Part shown: positions 18,196 to 26,398 of the stretch, piece after piece
Layout of the letters: every line of letters begins with the position of its first letter
How positions within the stretch are numbered: the first letter of the stretch is position 1
NCBI RefSeq assembly: GCF_000620805.1
Contig: NZ_KK211187.1
Location: forward strand, 1,536,398 to 1,600,397
Direction: 5' to 3'
Origin: Exiguobacterium undae DSM 14481
Lineage (GTDB): Bacteria; Bacillota; Bacilli; Exiguobacteriales; Exiguobacteriaceae
DNA: 64,000 nt
Position numbers and translations under genes: made by a program
Notes under the pieces: generated by a model
The model's input: the letters and a program-made list of their open reading frames with translations, nothing else
Databases searched by the model: none
What the model was told of the DNA's origin: nothing

Positions 18196-18353
18196 TTCGC
18201 TGCAACTGAGAGCGAATTCGGAACTTTCGATTTGTTCACGTTATTTGGTTGACATAATAATATTATTGTCTTTACTAGTGTTGAAAAGAAGTGTTTGATC
18301 ATTTGCATCGAGTCGAATGGTTACCTGTCTCAATCAATTTCGCTGCAACTGAG
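18196..18353. repeat. Pair of 15-bp direct repeats in the recombinase upstream region
   Basis: TTCGCTGCAACTGAG occurs at 18196-18210 and at 18339-18353, 143 bp apart. Each copy has CTCCCTGTC nearby: before the first copy (18177) and after the second (18356). The 420-bp gap 18035-18456 has no convincing gene. Confidence 0.6.
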
Positions 18354-18377
18354 CGCTCCCTGTCTGACAATTTAACG

Positions 18378-18403
18378 TTGCGTGAAATAACTATTTCACG
18401 CAA
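18378..18403. promoter_or_regulatory. Perfect 26-bp palindrome, candidate Xer recombination (dif-like) site
   Basis: TTGCGTGAAAT, 4-nt centre AACT, ATTTCACGCAA: 11-bp perfect arms, 53 bp before the tyrosine recombinase start. Xer sites have two 11-bp arms around a short centre, and in streptococci and lactococci the dif site lies next to the recombinase gene xerS. There is no T-tract, so it is not a terminator. It could also be an operator. Confidence 0.5.
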
Positions 18404-18456
18404 ACTAGTGTACCGTCTACCAACGTTTGGTATAGTAGTAACAGAGAGGGGATAGA

Positions 18457-19500
18457 ATGATGAGTTTGTTTAAAAACCTAGGAAAAACGGTAAAACCGAC
18501 ACCCCTTCCCGCCCATACGATGGATCTTCCGGGTTATGTCCGGATGCCGGATTTCATCCGGTCCTATATCGACCATTTGGCGTCGAAGAATTTCTCGAAA
18601 GCGACGATGCGGCGGTATGTCTACGATTTTGATTCGTTTTTTCAGTTCGTTGCGGAAGCGTCGGGAGAAGCGATTCAGGCGCGGGATATCACGCAGGACG
18701 CGTTTCTTGAAATTGACGGGTCCGGGATTGCCGCTTATGCGGAATACTTAGCGTTAACAAAACAAAACGCCCCGAGCGTTATCAATCGGAAACTGTCAGC
18801 ACTTCAATCCCTGTTCCGGCATTTGATCGATATCGGTGTCCTGTCGGAAAATCCGGTCGCGAAAATCAATCGTCCGAAACAGGCGAAGCGGGATCCGGTT
18901 TACTTAACGAAACGCGAATGGGACGAACTGATGCAACTGTTGCCGTCGAACGTCGAGATGAATGCCCGGGAAGCCGCCCATTATGAGCGGGATCGCGTTC
19001 GGGACGTCACCTTGTTTCAGTTGCTCGGGTACAGCGGGATGCGGCTCAGTGAAATGACGCAATTGACGTGGAGTGCCATCGATTTTCACGAAGGGACGAT
19101 TCGGGTCATTGGGAAAGGCAACAAGGAACGGGTCATTCCGCTCGCGAAGCCGGTCCGGGTCGCCTTACGGAAATACGCCGCGCATTACAGTCTGACGATG
19201 CGGGGAGCAGAACCGATTTTTCAGAAACAAGGCAAATCGCTCAGTCCCCGGGCGGTCCAACATATCTTAAAGCGCCACGTCGACCGTCTGCGTCCTGTTT
19301 TGCCGTTTTTGGAGCGGAAACAGATCACACCGCACAAATTACGGCATACATTCGCGACGCGCCTGGCGACCGGCGGGGTCGATGTCTTGACGATTCAACA
19401 ATTGCTCGGACACGAGTCGGTTGCGACGACGCAGGTCTATGCCCATATCGGTGATCAAGAGAAAAAACGGGCGATTGAATTATTTGATAGTGAACGATAA
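18457..19500 (+). CDS. Xer-type tyrosine recombinase
   Basis: A 347-residue tyrosine recombinase. The N-terminal SAM-like DNA-binding domain covers about residues 28-125 (DFIRSYIDHLASKNFSKATM). The catalytic set is complete: Arg196 in GYSGMRLSE, Lys in GKGNKERVIP, HKLR with His293/Arg296, His319 in LLGHESV and nucleophile Tyr328. It is longer than typical XerC/XerD (about 300) and closer to XerS size; no phage or element genes flank it, so a housekeeping role in chromosome dimer resolution is plausible. An extended -10 (TGGTATAGT, 18428-18436) and GAGAGGGG precede the start. Confidence 0.85.
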   Translation: MMSLFKNLGKTVKPTPLPAHTMDLPGYVRMPDFIRSYIDHLASKNFSKATMRRYVYDFDSFFQFVAEASGEAIQARDITQDAFLEIDGSGIAAYAEYLALTKQNAPSVINRKLSALQSLFRHLIDIGVLSENPVAKINRPKQAKRDPVYLTKREWDELMQLLPSNVEMNAREAAHYERDRVRDVTLFQLLGYSGMRLSEMTQLTWSAIDFHEGTIRVIGKGNKERVIPLAKPVRVALRKYAAHYSLTMRGAEPIFQKQGKSLSPRAVQHILKRHVDRLRPVLPFLERKQITPHKLRHTFATRLATGGVDVLTIQQLLGHESVATTQVYAHIGDQEKKRAIELFDSER

Positions 19501-19541
19501 TTGTATTATGTCACCTACATCCTAAGGAAAGGAGCAACGGG

Positions 19542-22172
19542 ATGAATTATGGACTAAGTGAACGAAAAATCAAACAAATGTCGGATACCTATGCTTTCCG
19601 TCGCGGCAAACGGTATGTCGCCGCTAAAAAAGTCACGCTGCGAAACTACCAATCCGGGGACTTGCTCGTCGAAGCCGCCGTTCAAGGCGAAGACCTGTTC
19701 ACCGTTACCGTCCGCGTCAAGGAACACGGCGTGGATGCCGGCTGCAACTGTCCGTCACTTGCGATGGATCAATCGTTTTGCGGACATATCGTTGCCGTGC
19801 TGTTAGCGATGCATCATGTGCAAGTCTACGGCACTCCTGGCGGAAAGCAATCATTGATCCGTCCGTTTGCGACGACGCGGCAGACCGAAGATGCCGCGGT
19901 GACGGCTTATTTGCACACATTACGCAAAACGGAACGGGCGAAAATCAGGTTTGATGTCAGCGGTTCGGCGATTGTGATGGAAAGCATCACGGCGCAACAA
20001 CGTTTTATCATCAGTCCGATGTATTTTGACCGACTTTTACAAAGGCGTGACCACTTACGGAATCTGGCCGACGTCTGGCTCAGTCCCCCGCTCAAACAAC
20101 GGCTCGTCAGCGGTCCGCCGACGGTCGAGCTGGCGCTGGACCGGGAAGCTGCTGGACTTGAACTGCTTGTGACGTTTAGCTATCAAGGGGTTCGGATTAA
20201 TCCGTTGCAAGAGACAGATTGGCTGGGGCGCGATGTGTCGCTCGAAGGGGCCGTCCTCCGCTACGTGACGGAGAGTGGTTTCCTGGAGCGGAACGGTCGC
20301 TACCGGTTAGAGGAAGAAGCGGCGGAATATCAATTTCTGAAAGGTTTGCTCGATCCCCGTGTCGTTTACGGTGAACTCGTCGTTCAAGTGACGGAAAGTA
20401 TCCGCCAATCCTTACCGAACGGACCATTCCATCCGCGGATCGATGTCGACACGACGGACCGCCTGGATTGGTTAACCTTCCGCTTTTCCATGGACGGGAT
20501 TCCGGAAATGGAACTGAAACAGGTCTTGCAGTCGCTTGTCACCCGGAAAACGTATCACCGGTTAAAGAACGGTCAGTTTGTCTCGTTTGAGACCCGGGCG
20601 TTTGAACAGTTACAACGCGTCTTTCGGCAACTCGAAGCAGCAGAGCAGGATCAACTTGAAGCGGTGTTGCGCGCGCCGGCTCTGCCGAACCTCAAACACC
20701 TGGTCGGTGCCTCCTTCTTGCATGTCCATAAACAATTAACAGAACGGTGGCTCGAGCTGAAAAACGGAACGGGTGTCTACCTGAACTTCCCGGAAGTACT
20801 CGACCGCCACTTGTATCCATATCAGCGGGCAGGGATCCAGTTCATGGCGAATCTCGCCGGACATGACGGGCACGGGATTTTAGCGGATGAGATGGGGCTC
20901 GGGAAAACGATTCAGGCGATTGGGTATCTCGAGACGCTGCCGCCGGGACGGGTCTTAATTGTCGCCCCGGCCTCCCTGCTCCATAACTGGCAGGCGGAAC
21001 TCACGCGATTTGCCCCGACGAGAACGGTCCATCTGTTGACCGGAGCGCGAAAGCACCGCTTGGACCAAATCGAGACAGTACCAGCGGACGGGATTTTTCT
21101 GATTTCCTACCCCTCGTTACGAGCCGACATGGAGGCACACCAGACCGTCGAATACGACGTCGTCATTTTTGATGAGGCACAACATCTGAAGAGTCCGGCG
21201 TCACAAACCGCTGTCCGCTTGCGCCGGATTCGGGCGAAACGTCGGTTTGCCTTGACCGGAACGCCGCTTGAAAACCGGACCGATGATCTCTGGTCGATTT
21301 TCCGGGTCATCTTCCCCTCCTTGCTGCCGGACTTACAGACGTTTCAAACGTGGTCGCATGACGAGATCAAACGATTCATCCGTCCGTTTCTGATGCGGCG
21401 GACCAAAGATGAGGTGTTGCAGGATTTACCGAAGAAGCAGATTGTCCATCACTATACAGACCTTGGCCCGACACAGAAAAAGCTTTATGCCTCCTACTTA
21501 TCTAAACTGCAACTGGAGACGTTGCGTCATTTGGATGAAACGAAACGTGAAGACCGGATCAAGTTGCTCGCCGGTTTGACCCGCTTACGGCAGATTTGCT
21601 GTGATCCGGCGTTGTTTGTCGAAGATTATACAGGCGAATCGACAAAGCTCGAACGTCTGCTGACGTTAATCGAGGAAAAATTAGCCGCCGGACACCGGAT
21701 CCTGATTTTTTCCCAGTATACGAAGATGCTGACCCGGATTCGGGAACGACTGGCAGCACGACAACGTGCCCACTTTCTACTGACGGGTGAGACACCGGTT
21801 GAAGACCGGGTCGCACTGTGTGACCGGTTTAATGCCGGTGAAGTCGATCTCTTCCTGATTTCCTTGAAGGCCGGCGGGACCGGTCTGAATCTGGCGACGG
21901 CAGATACCGTCATTTTATACGACAGTTGGTGGAATCCGGCCGTCGAGCAACAAGCGGCTGACCGGGCCCATCGATTGGGGCAAGAGTCGCCGGTCGAAGT
22001 GATCAAGCTGTTGATGACCGGGACGATCGAGGAAAAGATGGCGGAATTACAAGATCGTAAAGCGACGATGATTGATGCCGTCCTATCGGATCAGAAACCG
22101 GATGTTTTAACGATTCGCGAACTCGTCCGTCTGCTCGATTCCCCCTCTTTTGTTGATTCGGCAGGTGATTAA
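19542..22172 (+). CDS. SNF2-family helicase with SWIM zinc finger
   Basis: An 876-residue Swi2/Snf2 ATPase resembling Bacillus YwqA. The N-terminal SWIM zinc finger has Cys68, Cys70, Cys80 and His82. The helicase core begins near residue 430: DEMGLGKTIQAI (Walker A, about 447), DEAQ box near 543, LTGTPLENR (motif III region), then domain 2 with ILIFSQYTKM, KAGGTGLNL and QAADRAHRLGQ (motifs V/VI). AAAGGAGC precedes the ATG. Such proteins translocate on double-stranded DNA and are linked to RNA polymerase recycling or repair. It follows the recombinase gene by 41 bp on the same strand. Confidence 0.9.
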   Translation: MNYGLSERKIKQMSDTYAFRRGKRYVAAKKVTLRNYQSGDLLVEAAVQGEDLFTVTVRVKEHGVDAGCNCPSLAMDQSFCGHIVAVLLAMHHVQVYGTPGGKQSLIRPFATTRQTEDAAVTAYLHTLRKTERAKIRFDVSGSAIVMESITAQQRFIISPMYFDRLLQRRDHLRNLADVWLSPPLKQRLVSGPPTVELALDREAAGLELLVTFSYQGVRINPLQETDWLGRDVSLEGAVLRYVTESGFLERNGRYRLEEEAAEYQFLKGLLDPRVVYGELVVQVTESIRQSLPNGPFHPRIDVDTTDRLDWLTFRFSMDGIPEMELKQVLQSLVTRKTYHRLKNGQFVSFETRAFEQLQRVFRQLEAAEQDQLEAVLRAPALPNLKHLVGASFLHVHKQLTERWLELKNGTGVYLNFPEVLDRHLYPYQRAGIQFMANLAGHDGHGILADEMGLGKTIQAIGYLETLPPGRVLIVAPASLLHNWQAELTRFAPTRTVHLLTGARKHRLDQIETVPADGIFLISYPSLRADMEAHQTVEYDVVIFDEAQHLKSPASQTAVRLRRIRAKRRFALTGTPLENRTDDLWSIFRVIFPSLLPDLQTFQTWSHDEIKRFIRPFLMRRTKDEVLQDLPKKQIVHHYTDLGPTQKKLYASYLSKLQLETLRHLDETKREDRIKLLAGLTRLRQICCDPALFVEDYTGESTKLERLLTLIEEKLAAGHRILIFSQYTKMLTRIRERLAARQRAHFLLTGETPVEDRVALCDRFNAGEVDLFLISLKAGGTGLNLATADTVILYDSWWNPAVEQQAADRAHRLGQESPVEVIKLLMTGTIEEKMAELQDRKATMIDAVLSDQKPDVLTIRELVRLLDSPSFVDSAGD

Positions 22173-22203
22173 TCATACAAATCAAAGAAACTCTTAAAAA
22201 AAT

Positions 22204-22253
22204 GAAGGGCCTTCAATCGCTTGTCTATCAACAGGTTTGAAGGTCTTTCGACA
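22204..22253 (+). terminator. Terminator candidate after the helicase gene
   Basis: GGCCTTCAA pairs with TTGAAGGTC around a long loop; the T-tract is short. Confidence 0.4.
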
Positions 22254-22272
22254 ATCAAATTTAGAAAAAAAG

Positions 22273-22299
22273 GTTTTAAGTTTTGAAAGACAGGGGTAT
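22273..22299 (+). promoter_or_regulatory. Sigma-B type promoter of rplY/ctc
   Basis: GTTTTA (22273-22278), 15-nt spacer, GGGTAT (22294-22299). ctc is a classic sigma-B gene in Bacillus. It leaves a leader of about 215 nt in which I see no gene, only a small ACCGT/ACGGT hairpin. Confidence 0.6.
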
Positions 22300-22522
22300 A
22301 TCTACATTAGCACCGTACAACACGGTCGCTTTTCAATTATTGTTTCTCAATATCAGCGTAATGACCTGGGAGAGAAATGCTACTTACTCACTTCGTTTTT
22401 CATTTCTGAATGAAATCCAGTTGAACTAGCATTTACCGCATGAATTTCTGTTGGAACCTGTTGTTCCACTCCTACATTCATTACCTTTTGAGGGCTATAC
22501 CAAATTCAAGGGGGAAATGAAC

Positions 22523-23200
22523 ATGTCAGTAACATTAAAAGTAGAAGAACGCGAAGTACGCCCACGCTCACTTAGAAAGCAATTACGTCATGAAGGAAAA
22601 GCTCTTGGTGTCGTGTATGGTTACAAAGTGGAAAGCACACCGATTTCATTCGACGAAAAAGAATTGGTCAAAGTTGTCCGCGAACACGGCGAAAACGTCT
22701 TGGTCGCTCTCCAAATCGGCGGTAAAAAGGTCAACACGTTGATCAATAAGCTCGATATGGACATCTTTACACCAACAATCAAACACGTTGAATTCATCGC
22801 TGTTAAAATGGATGAAGAAACAGAAGTCGAGACGGATATCGTCCTCGTCGGCGAAGCAGCTGGCGCGAAACTTGGCGGATTCCTTTCACAAACACTCTTT
22901 AAAGTAACAGTTGCCGCAACACCAGATAAATTACCGGAACGCATCGAAGTGGATGTAACGGAACTTGCAATCGGAGATTCAATTACAGTCGCTGATCTTC
23001 CGGAAGAAAAAGATTTCCGTGTCGTCACTGAAGGTGACATTCAAATTGCAGCGGTCGTTGAATCGACACTGGAAGCTGAACTTGAAGAAATCGAAGAAGC
23101 AGAAGCTGAGGCACAAGCAGCTGATGCGGATACAACGACAGACGATTCAGAACAAACGTCTGAAGAGCAAGCTGAAGAAAACAAAGAAGATAAAGAGTAA
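22523..23200 (+). CDS. rplY: Ribosomal protein L25/general stress protein Ctc
   Basis: A 225-residue CTC-type L25, which binds 5S rRNA in the large subunit. The L25 domain (residues 1-95: [21 protein letters not shown]) is followed by the beta-rich TL5 domain and a very acidic Glu/Ala/Asp tail from about residue 180. I chose the ATG at 22523 because AAGGGGGAA lies 6 nt upstream; earlier in-frame codons lack a site. A sigma-B promoter upstream agrees with its known stress induction in Bacillus. Confidence 0.95.
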   Translation: MSVTLKVEEREVRPRSLRKQLRHEGKALGVVYGYKVESTPISFDEKELVKVVREHGENVLVALQIGGKKVNTLINKLDMDIFTPTIKHVEFIAVKMDEETEVETDIVLVGEAAGAKLGGFLSQTLFKVTVAATPDKLPERIEVDVTELAIGDSITVADLPEEKDFRVVTEGDIQIAAVVESTLEAELEEIEEAEAEAQAADADTTTDDSEQTSEEQAEENKEDKE

Positions 23201-23204
23201 TCTT

Positions 23205-23236
23205 TTCTCCCCTCCCCTCGTGGGAGGTTTTTTTTA
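23205..23236 (+). terminator. Terminator of rplY
   Basis: CTCCC, 5-nt loop, GGGAG, then T8. Confidence 0.85.
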
Positions 23237-23293
23237 TGCATATTGACAAGTCACGGCGACAGCCGTACAGTGAAGAAGGTATACATCATTGAC

Positions 23294-23382
23294 ACATCCA
23301 CTAGGGGAGCCCACTCGGCTGAGACGATTTACTTCGGACCCTTTGAACCTGATCTAGTTCATACTAGCGTAGGAAAGTGGAG
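23294..23382 (+). promoter_or_regulatory. TPP riboswitch (THI element)
   Basis: The conserved core is readable: CTAGGGGAGCC, GGCTGAGA, ACCCTTTGAACCTGATCTAG, then GCGTAGGAAAGTGG, with the P1 ends CCACT and AGTGG pairing. It binds thiamine pyrophosphate and, with the terminator at 23424-23458, should shut off the downstream transporter genes when TPP is plentiful. Confidence 0.95.
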
Positions 23383-23423
23383 CGGAATCCTCGTGCTCTT
23401 TTTCTGCACCCTGCAGGTGACAC

Positions 23424-23458
23424 GACCGCTCTCTTTTCATAGAGGGCGGTCTTTTTTG
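23424..23458 (+). terminator. Expression-platform terminator of the TPP riboswitch
   Basis: GACCGCTCT pairs with AGGGCGGTC around a loop and is followed by T6, about 40 nt before the ykoE start codon. Confidence 0.85.
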
Positions 23459-23497
23459 TGGTTTCTTCGTGGGTGTGCATTCAAAGGAGAAGTGATT

Positions 23498-24073
23498 ATG
23501 AACAGTTGGAAAATGAAAGAAATCATCGTCATGATGATGCTCGCCGTGGCTTGTGGTGTTCTCTACTTAGGATGGTCGACGTTATGGTTGCCGATCTCGG
23601 CCATCTTCGGACCGGTCGGAGCAAACTGGATGTTCGGCATCTGGGTCATCGCCAGTCCCCTTGTCGCCTACATCATTCAAAAACCGGGCGCAGCATTGAT
23701 TGCAGAAGTCGTCGCTGCTGCCGTCGAATTGTTTACAGGGAGTCACTTCGGCTTATCGGCACTGTTGATTGGATTTGCACAGGGAATCGGAGCCGAGATC
23801 GCCTTTGCCGTGTTCGGCTACCGGACGTTTAATACGTTCACCTTGATGTTGTCCGGTGTTTTTGCCGCCGTCGGAAGTATGGTCTACAGCCTCATCGTGA
23901 ATGGATTTGCCTATTATACGACGACAACACTGCTGTTGACGTTTTCCCTGCAACTCGTCAGCGGAGCATTGCTCGGCGGATTGCTCGCCAAAATAATCGT
24001 CGACGCGCTCGTTAAAACCGGGACACTGAACGGTTATGCGATCGGACGGCAACGAAAGCAGCGTGCCGCATGA
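23498..24073 (+). CDS. ykoE: Thiamine-precursor ECF transporter S component
   Basis: A 191-residue membrane protein with about five to six hydrophobic segments, matching YkoE (KMKEIIVMMMLAVACGVLYL, then PGAALIAEVVAAAVE and HFGLSALLIGFAQGIGAE). YkoE is the substrate-binding subunit of the YkoEDC importer for hydroxymethylpyrimidine/thiamine. AAAGGAG 8 nt upstream sets the start at 23498. It is under a TPP riboswitch. The thiamine-binding protein YkoF, which is part of the Bacillus operon, is absent. Confidence 0.9.
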   Translation: MNSWKMKEIIVMMMLAVACGVLYLGWSTLWLPISAIFGPVGANWMFGIWVIASPLVAYIIQKPGAALIAEVVAAAVELFTGSHFGLSALLIGFAQGIGAEIAFAVFGYRTFNTFTLMLSGVFAAVGSMVYSLIVNGFAYYTTTTLLLTFSLQLVSGALLGGLLAKIIVDALVKTGTLNGYAIGRQRKQRAA

Positions 24074-25629
24074 TGCAGTGCGCGCACCTGTCCGTCCGTT
24101 ATCCAGATCAGGATTCTCCGGTCTTACACGACTTGTCGATCACGATTCAAAAAGGAGAAACGACCTTGCTCGTCGGTCCAAGCGGCAGCGGCAAGACGAC
24201 CTTTTTACACGTTCTTGCCGGTCTGTTGCCGGACACGATTGAAGCAGATGTCACCGGTCACTGGTCGACCGAGGGAACGGTCGGGATTTTGTTCCAACAG
24301 CCGGACGATCAGTTTTGTATGCAGACGGTCGGAGCGGAAATCGCCTTTAGTCTCGAGAATCGGCAGATTGCCCGCAGTGAGATGGAGGAACGCATCCCGT
24401 TGCTGCTGGCGCGGGTCGGACTTGATCTTGCCTTGACGACACCGATTGCCGAATTGTCCGGCGGGATGAAGCAACGGCTCGCGTTGGCCTGTGTCCTCGC
24501 CCTTGAACCGGATATCTTATTACTGGACGAACCGACGGCACAACTCGACCCGAGTGGTCAACGGACGATGATGCACCTGATTGAAGAATTGCACCGTGAT
24601 CCTGACTTGACGCTCGTTCTGATCGAACATCAGATCGATCAGTGCGTGACGTTTGCCGACCGGGTACTTGTCTTTGAAAGCGGTCGCTTGTTGCTTGATG
24701 ACACGCCATATGACGTGTTTCATCAACAGCGGGATGTGATGACGGCGCTTGGCATTGCGATGCCGCTCCTCTATCCTTACGGACTGGAGACCTTACCGGA
24801 ACTGTCCGGACAAGCCTGTCATCTGAAGAAACGTCCGGTTGAACGTCGAGCGGTTGGAACGGAGCGGACATTTGAGCTGACGCGGGTCCGTGTCAAACGA
24901 GGGAAACGGACGATTCTTAACGATTTTTCATGGACGACCTTTTCCGGTCAATGGATCATGCTCGTCGGACGCAACGGGGCTGGAAAAAGCACGGTCCTTG
25001 AGACACTGGCGAAATTGCTCCCGTCCCAAGGCGATATCCGCTTATTCGACACCCCGCTTCGAAAATGGTCGGACCGGACGTATTACCAACAAGTCGGCTT
25101 TGTTTTTCAACAACCGGACTTCCAGTTTCTTAAACAGACGGTCACGGACGAACTTGCCATCAGCTGTGCTACCTTTGATCCGGAACGGGTCCAGACGGCC
25201 TTGCGTCACTATCGACTGACCGATGTCGCGGATCAGTCTCCCCTCGCGCTCAGTCTCGGACAAAAAAGACGGTTGAGTGTCGCAACGATGTTACTGGAAC
25301 GAAAAGCTGTTTTGTTGCTCGATGAACCGACCTTTGGACAAGACGCGGAGACGACGGCACATATCATCGACGTGTTGCATCAAGCCCGGGAGGCAGGAAC
25401 GACCGTGATCATGGTGACGCACGACATGGAGCTGGTCCACCGTTACGCCGACCGTGTCGTCGTCATCGGCGAGGAACGGGTCCAGTTTGACGGGACGCCG
25501 CTGGAGTTGTTTCAGGAAGAAGCACTTTTGGAACAAAATCAACTGTTTCGTCCGGTATCGTTTCTGTATCAACAACTCGAGGAGGTGAAACACCGTGCAG
25601 GAAAACGACACACCGCTCGCGCGTATTAA
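24070..25629 (+). CDS. ykoD: ECF transporter ATPase with two fused ABC domains
   Basis: A 519-residue double ABC ATPase that energises YkoE/YkoC. The first domain has GPSGSGKTT (Walker A, about residue 37), LSGGMKQRLALA and ILLLDEPT. The second has GRNGAGKSTVLE near residue 300, the degenerate signature LSLGQKRRLSVA and VLLLDEPTFGQD. It overlaps ykoE by 4 bp (ATGA) and its end overlaps ykoC by 35 bp. Confidence 0.92.
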   Translation: MMQCAHLSVRYPDQDSPVLHDLSITIQKGETTLLVGPSGSGKTTFLHVLAGLLPDTIEADVTGHWSTEGTVGILFQQPDDQFCMQTVGAEIAFSLENRQIARSEMEERIPLLLARVGLDLALTTPIAELSGGMKQRLALACVLALEPDILLLDEPTAQLDPSGQRTMMHLIEELHRDPDLTLVLIEHQIDQCVTFADRVLVFESGRLLLDDTPYDVFHQQRDVMTALGIAMPLLYPYGLETLPELSGQACHLKKRPVERRAVGTERTFELTRVRVKRGKRTILNDFSWTTFSGQWIMLVGRNGAGKSTVLETLAKLLPSQGDIRLFDTPLRKWSDRTYYQQVGFVFQQPDFQFLKQTVTDELAISCATFDPERVQTALRHYRLTDVADQSPLALSLGQKRRLSVATMLLERKAVLLLDEPTFGQDAETTAHIIDVLHQAREAGTTVIMVTHDMELVHRYADRVVVIGEERVQFDGTPLELFQEEALLEQNQLFRPVSFLYQQLEEVKHRAGKRHTARAY

Positions 25630-26320
25630 TCCGGCGGTCAAGCTCGGAATGCTCCTCTATGTGATGGTGTTGCTGATTACGACGTCGAGTCTGCAGGTGA
25701 CGTTTGCTTTAACGGTACTTGCTGCCGTCGGGGTCTGCAGTTCCGGTTGGCGTTTGCCGATGCTCCTTCTGCGCTTGGTTCCCTATGGTGTCTTGTTTTT
25801 GTTGACGTTTTGGATGATGGCGGCATTTGGCAAAGGCAGCGCCGAACTTTGGACGTTCGGCTGGTTTCGGATTACGGAAGAAAGTCTCGATCACGCCTGG
25901 TTGATTGCGACCCGGATGCTTGCGTTTGTCTTCTTGAGCTTGACGTTCGTTGCGACGACCGATCCGACACGGTTCGTCATGAGCCTGATTCATCAGTGCC
26001 GCCTGCCGGTCCGTCTGGCCTACGGTTTTTTAGCCGGCCTTCGCTTTATTCCGATCTTTCGGCAAGCGATCCGGACCATTCGTCAAGCCCGACGTGTCCG
26101 CCGGCAACGGTCGATCTGGCCGTGGCAAACGTTTTTTGCCATCAGCTTGCCGCTCTTTACGACGAGCATCATCCGGTCGGAGCAGATTGCGATTGCGATG
26201 GAAGCGCGACAGTTCCAAACGAACCGGACGTATTATGTCCGACCGATCGTCACCCGCTTCGATCTGTTGTTTTTTGGTCTCGTCAGCAGCATCGCGACGT
26301 CGCTTCGTCTTTTTGTCTGA
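25595..26320 (+). CDS. ykoC: ECF transporter T component
   Basis: A 241-residue CbiQ/YkoC-type transmembrane coupling protein. Five hydrophobic segments are seen, then the coupling helices with the short Ala-Arg-Gly-like motifs (here EARQF near residue 210 and the cytoplasmic RQARRVRRQR stretch). It starts with GTG at 25595, which has GAGGAGG 8 nt upstream, inside the end of ykoD. It completes the YkoEDC transporter. Confidence 0.88.
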   Translation: MQENDTPLARINPAVKLGMLLYVMVLLITTSSLQVTFALTVLAAVGVCSSGWRLPMLLLRLVPYGVLFLLTFWMMAAFGKGSAELWTFGWFRITEESLDHAWLIATRMLAFVFLSLTFVATTDPTRFVMSLIHQCRLPVRLAYGFLAGLRFIPIFRQAIRTIRQARRVRRQRSIWPWQTFFAISLPLFTTSIIRSEQIAIAMEARQFQTNRTYYVRPIVTRFDLLFFGLVSSIATSLRLFV

Positions 26321-26398
26321 CCGGCACAAGATTACTTCCTGCTACATCAGGGAAATACCATCTCAGGTGTAAAGAAATCAAAAAAGGAGGTGAACGTC

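Noticed and set aside
18069-18308. 79-codon minus-strand ORF before the recombinase
   Set aside because: No ribosome site, poor composition for a protein, and it overlaps the repeat-containing non-coding region.
18378-18403. Palindrome as a transcription terminator
   Set aside because: No T-tract on either strand and it sits just upstream of, not after, a gene.
24347-24871. 174-codon antisense ORF inside ykoD
   Set aside because: Rich in Ser, Arg and Gln as expected from a complement frame; ykoD motifs occupy the sense strand.
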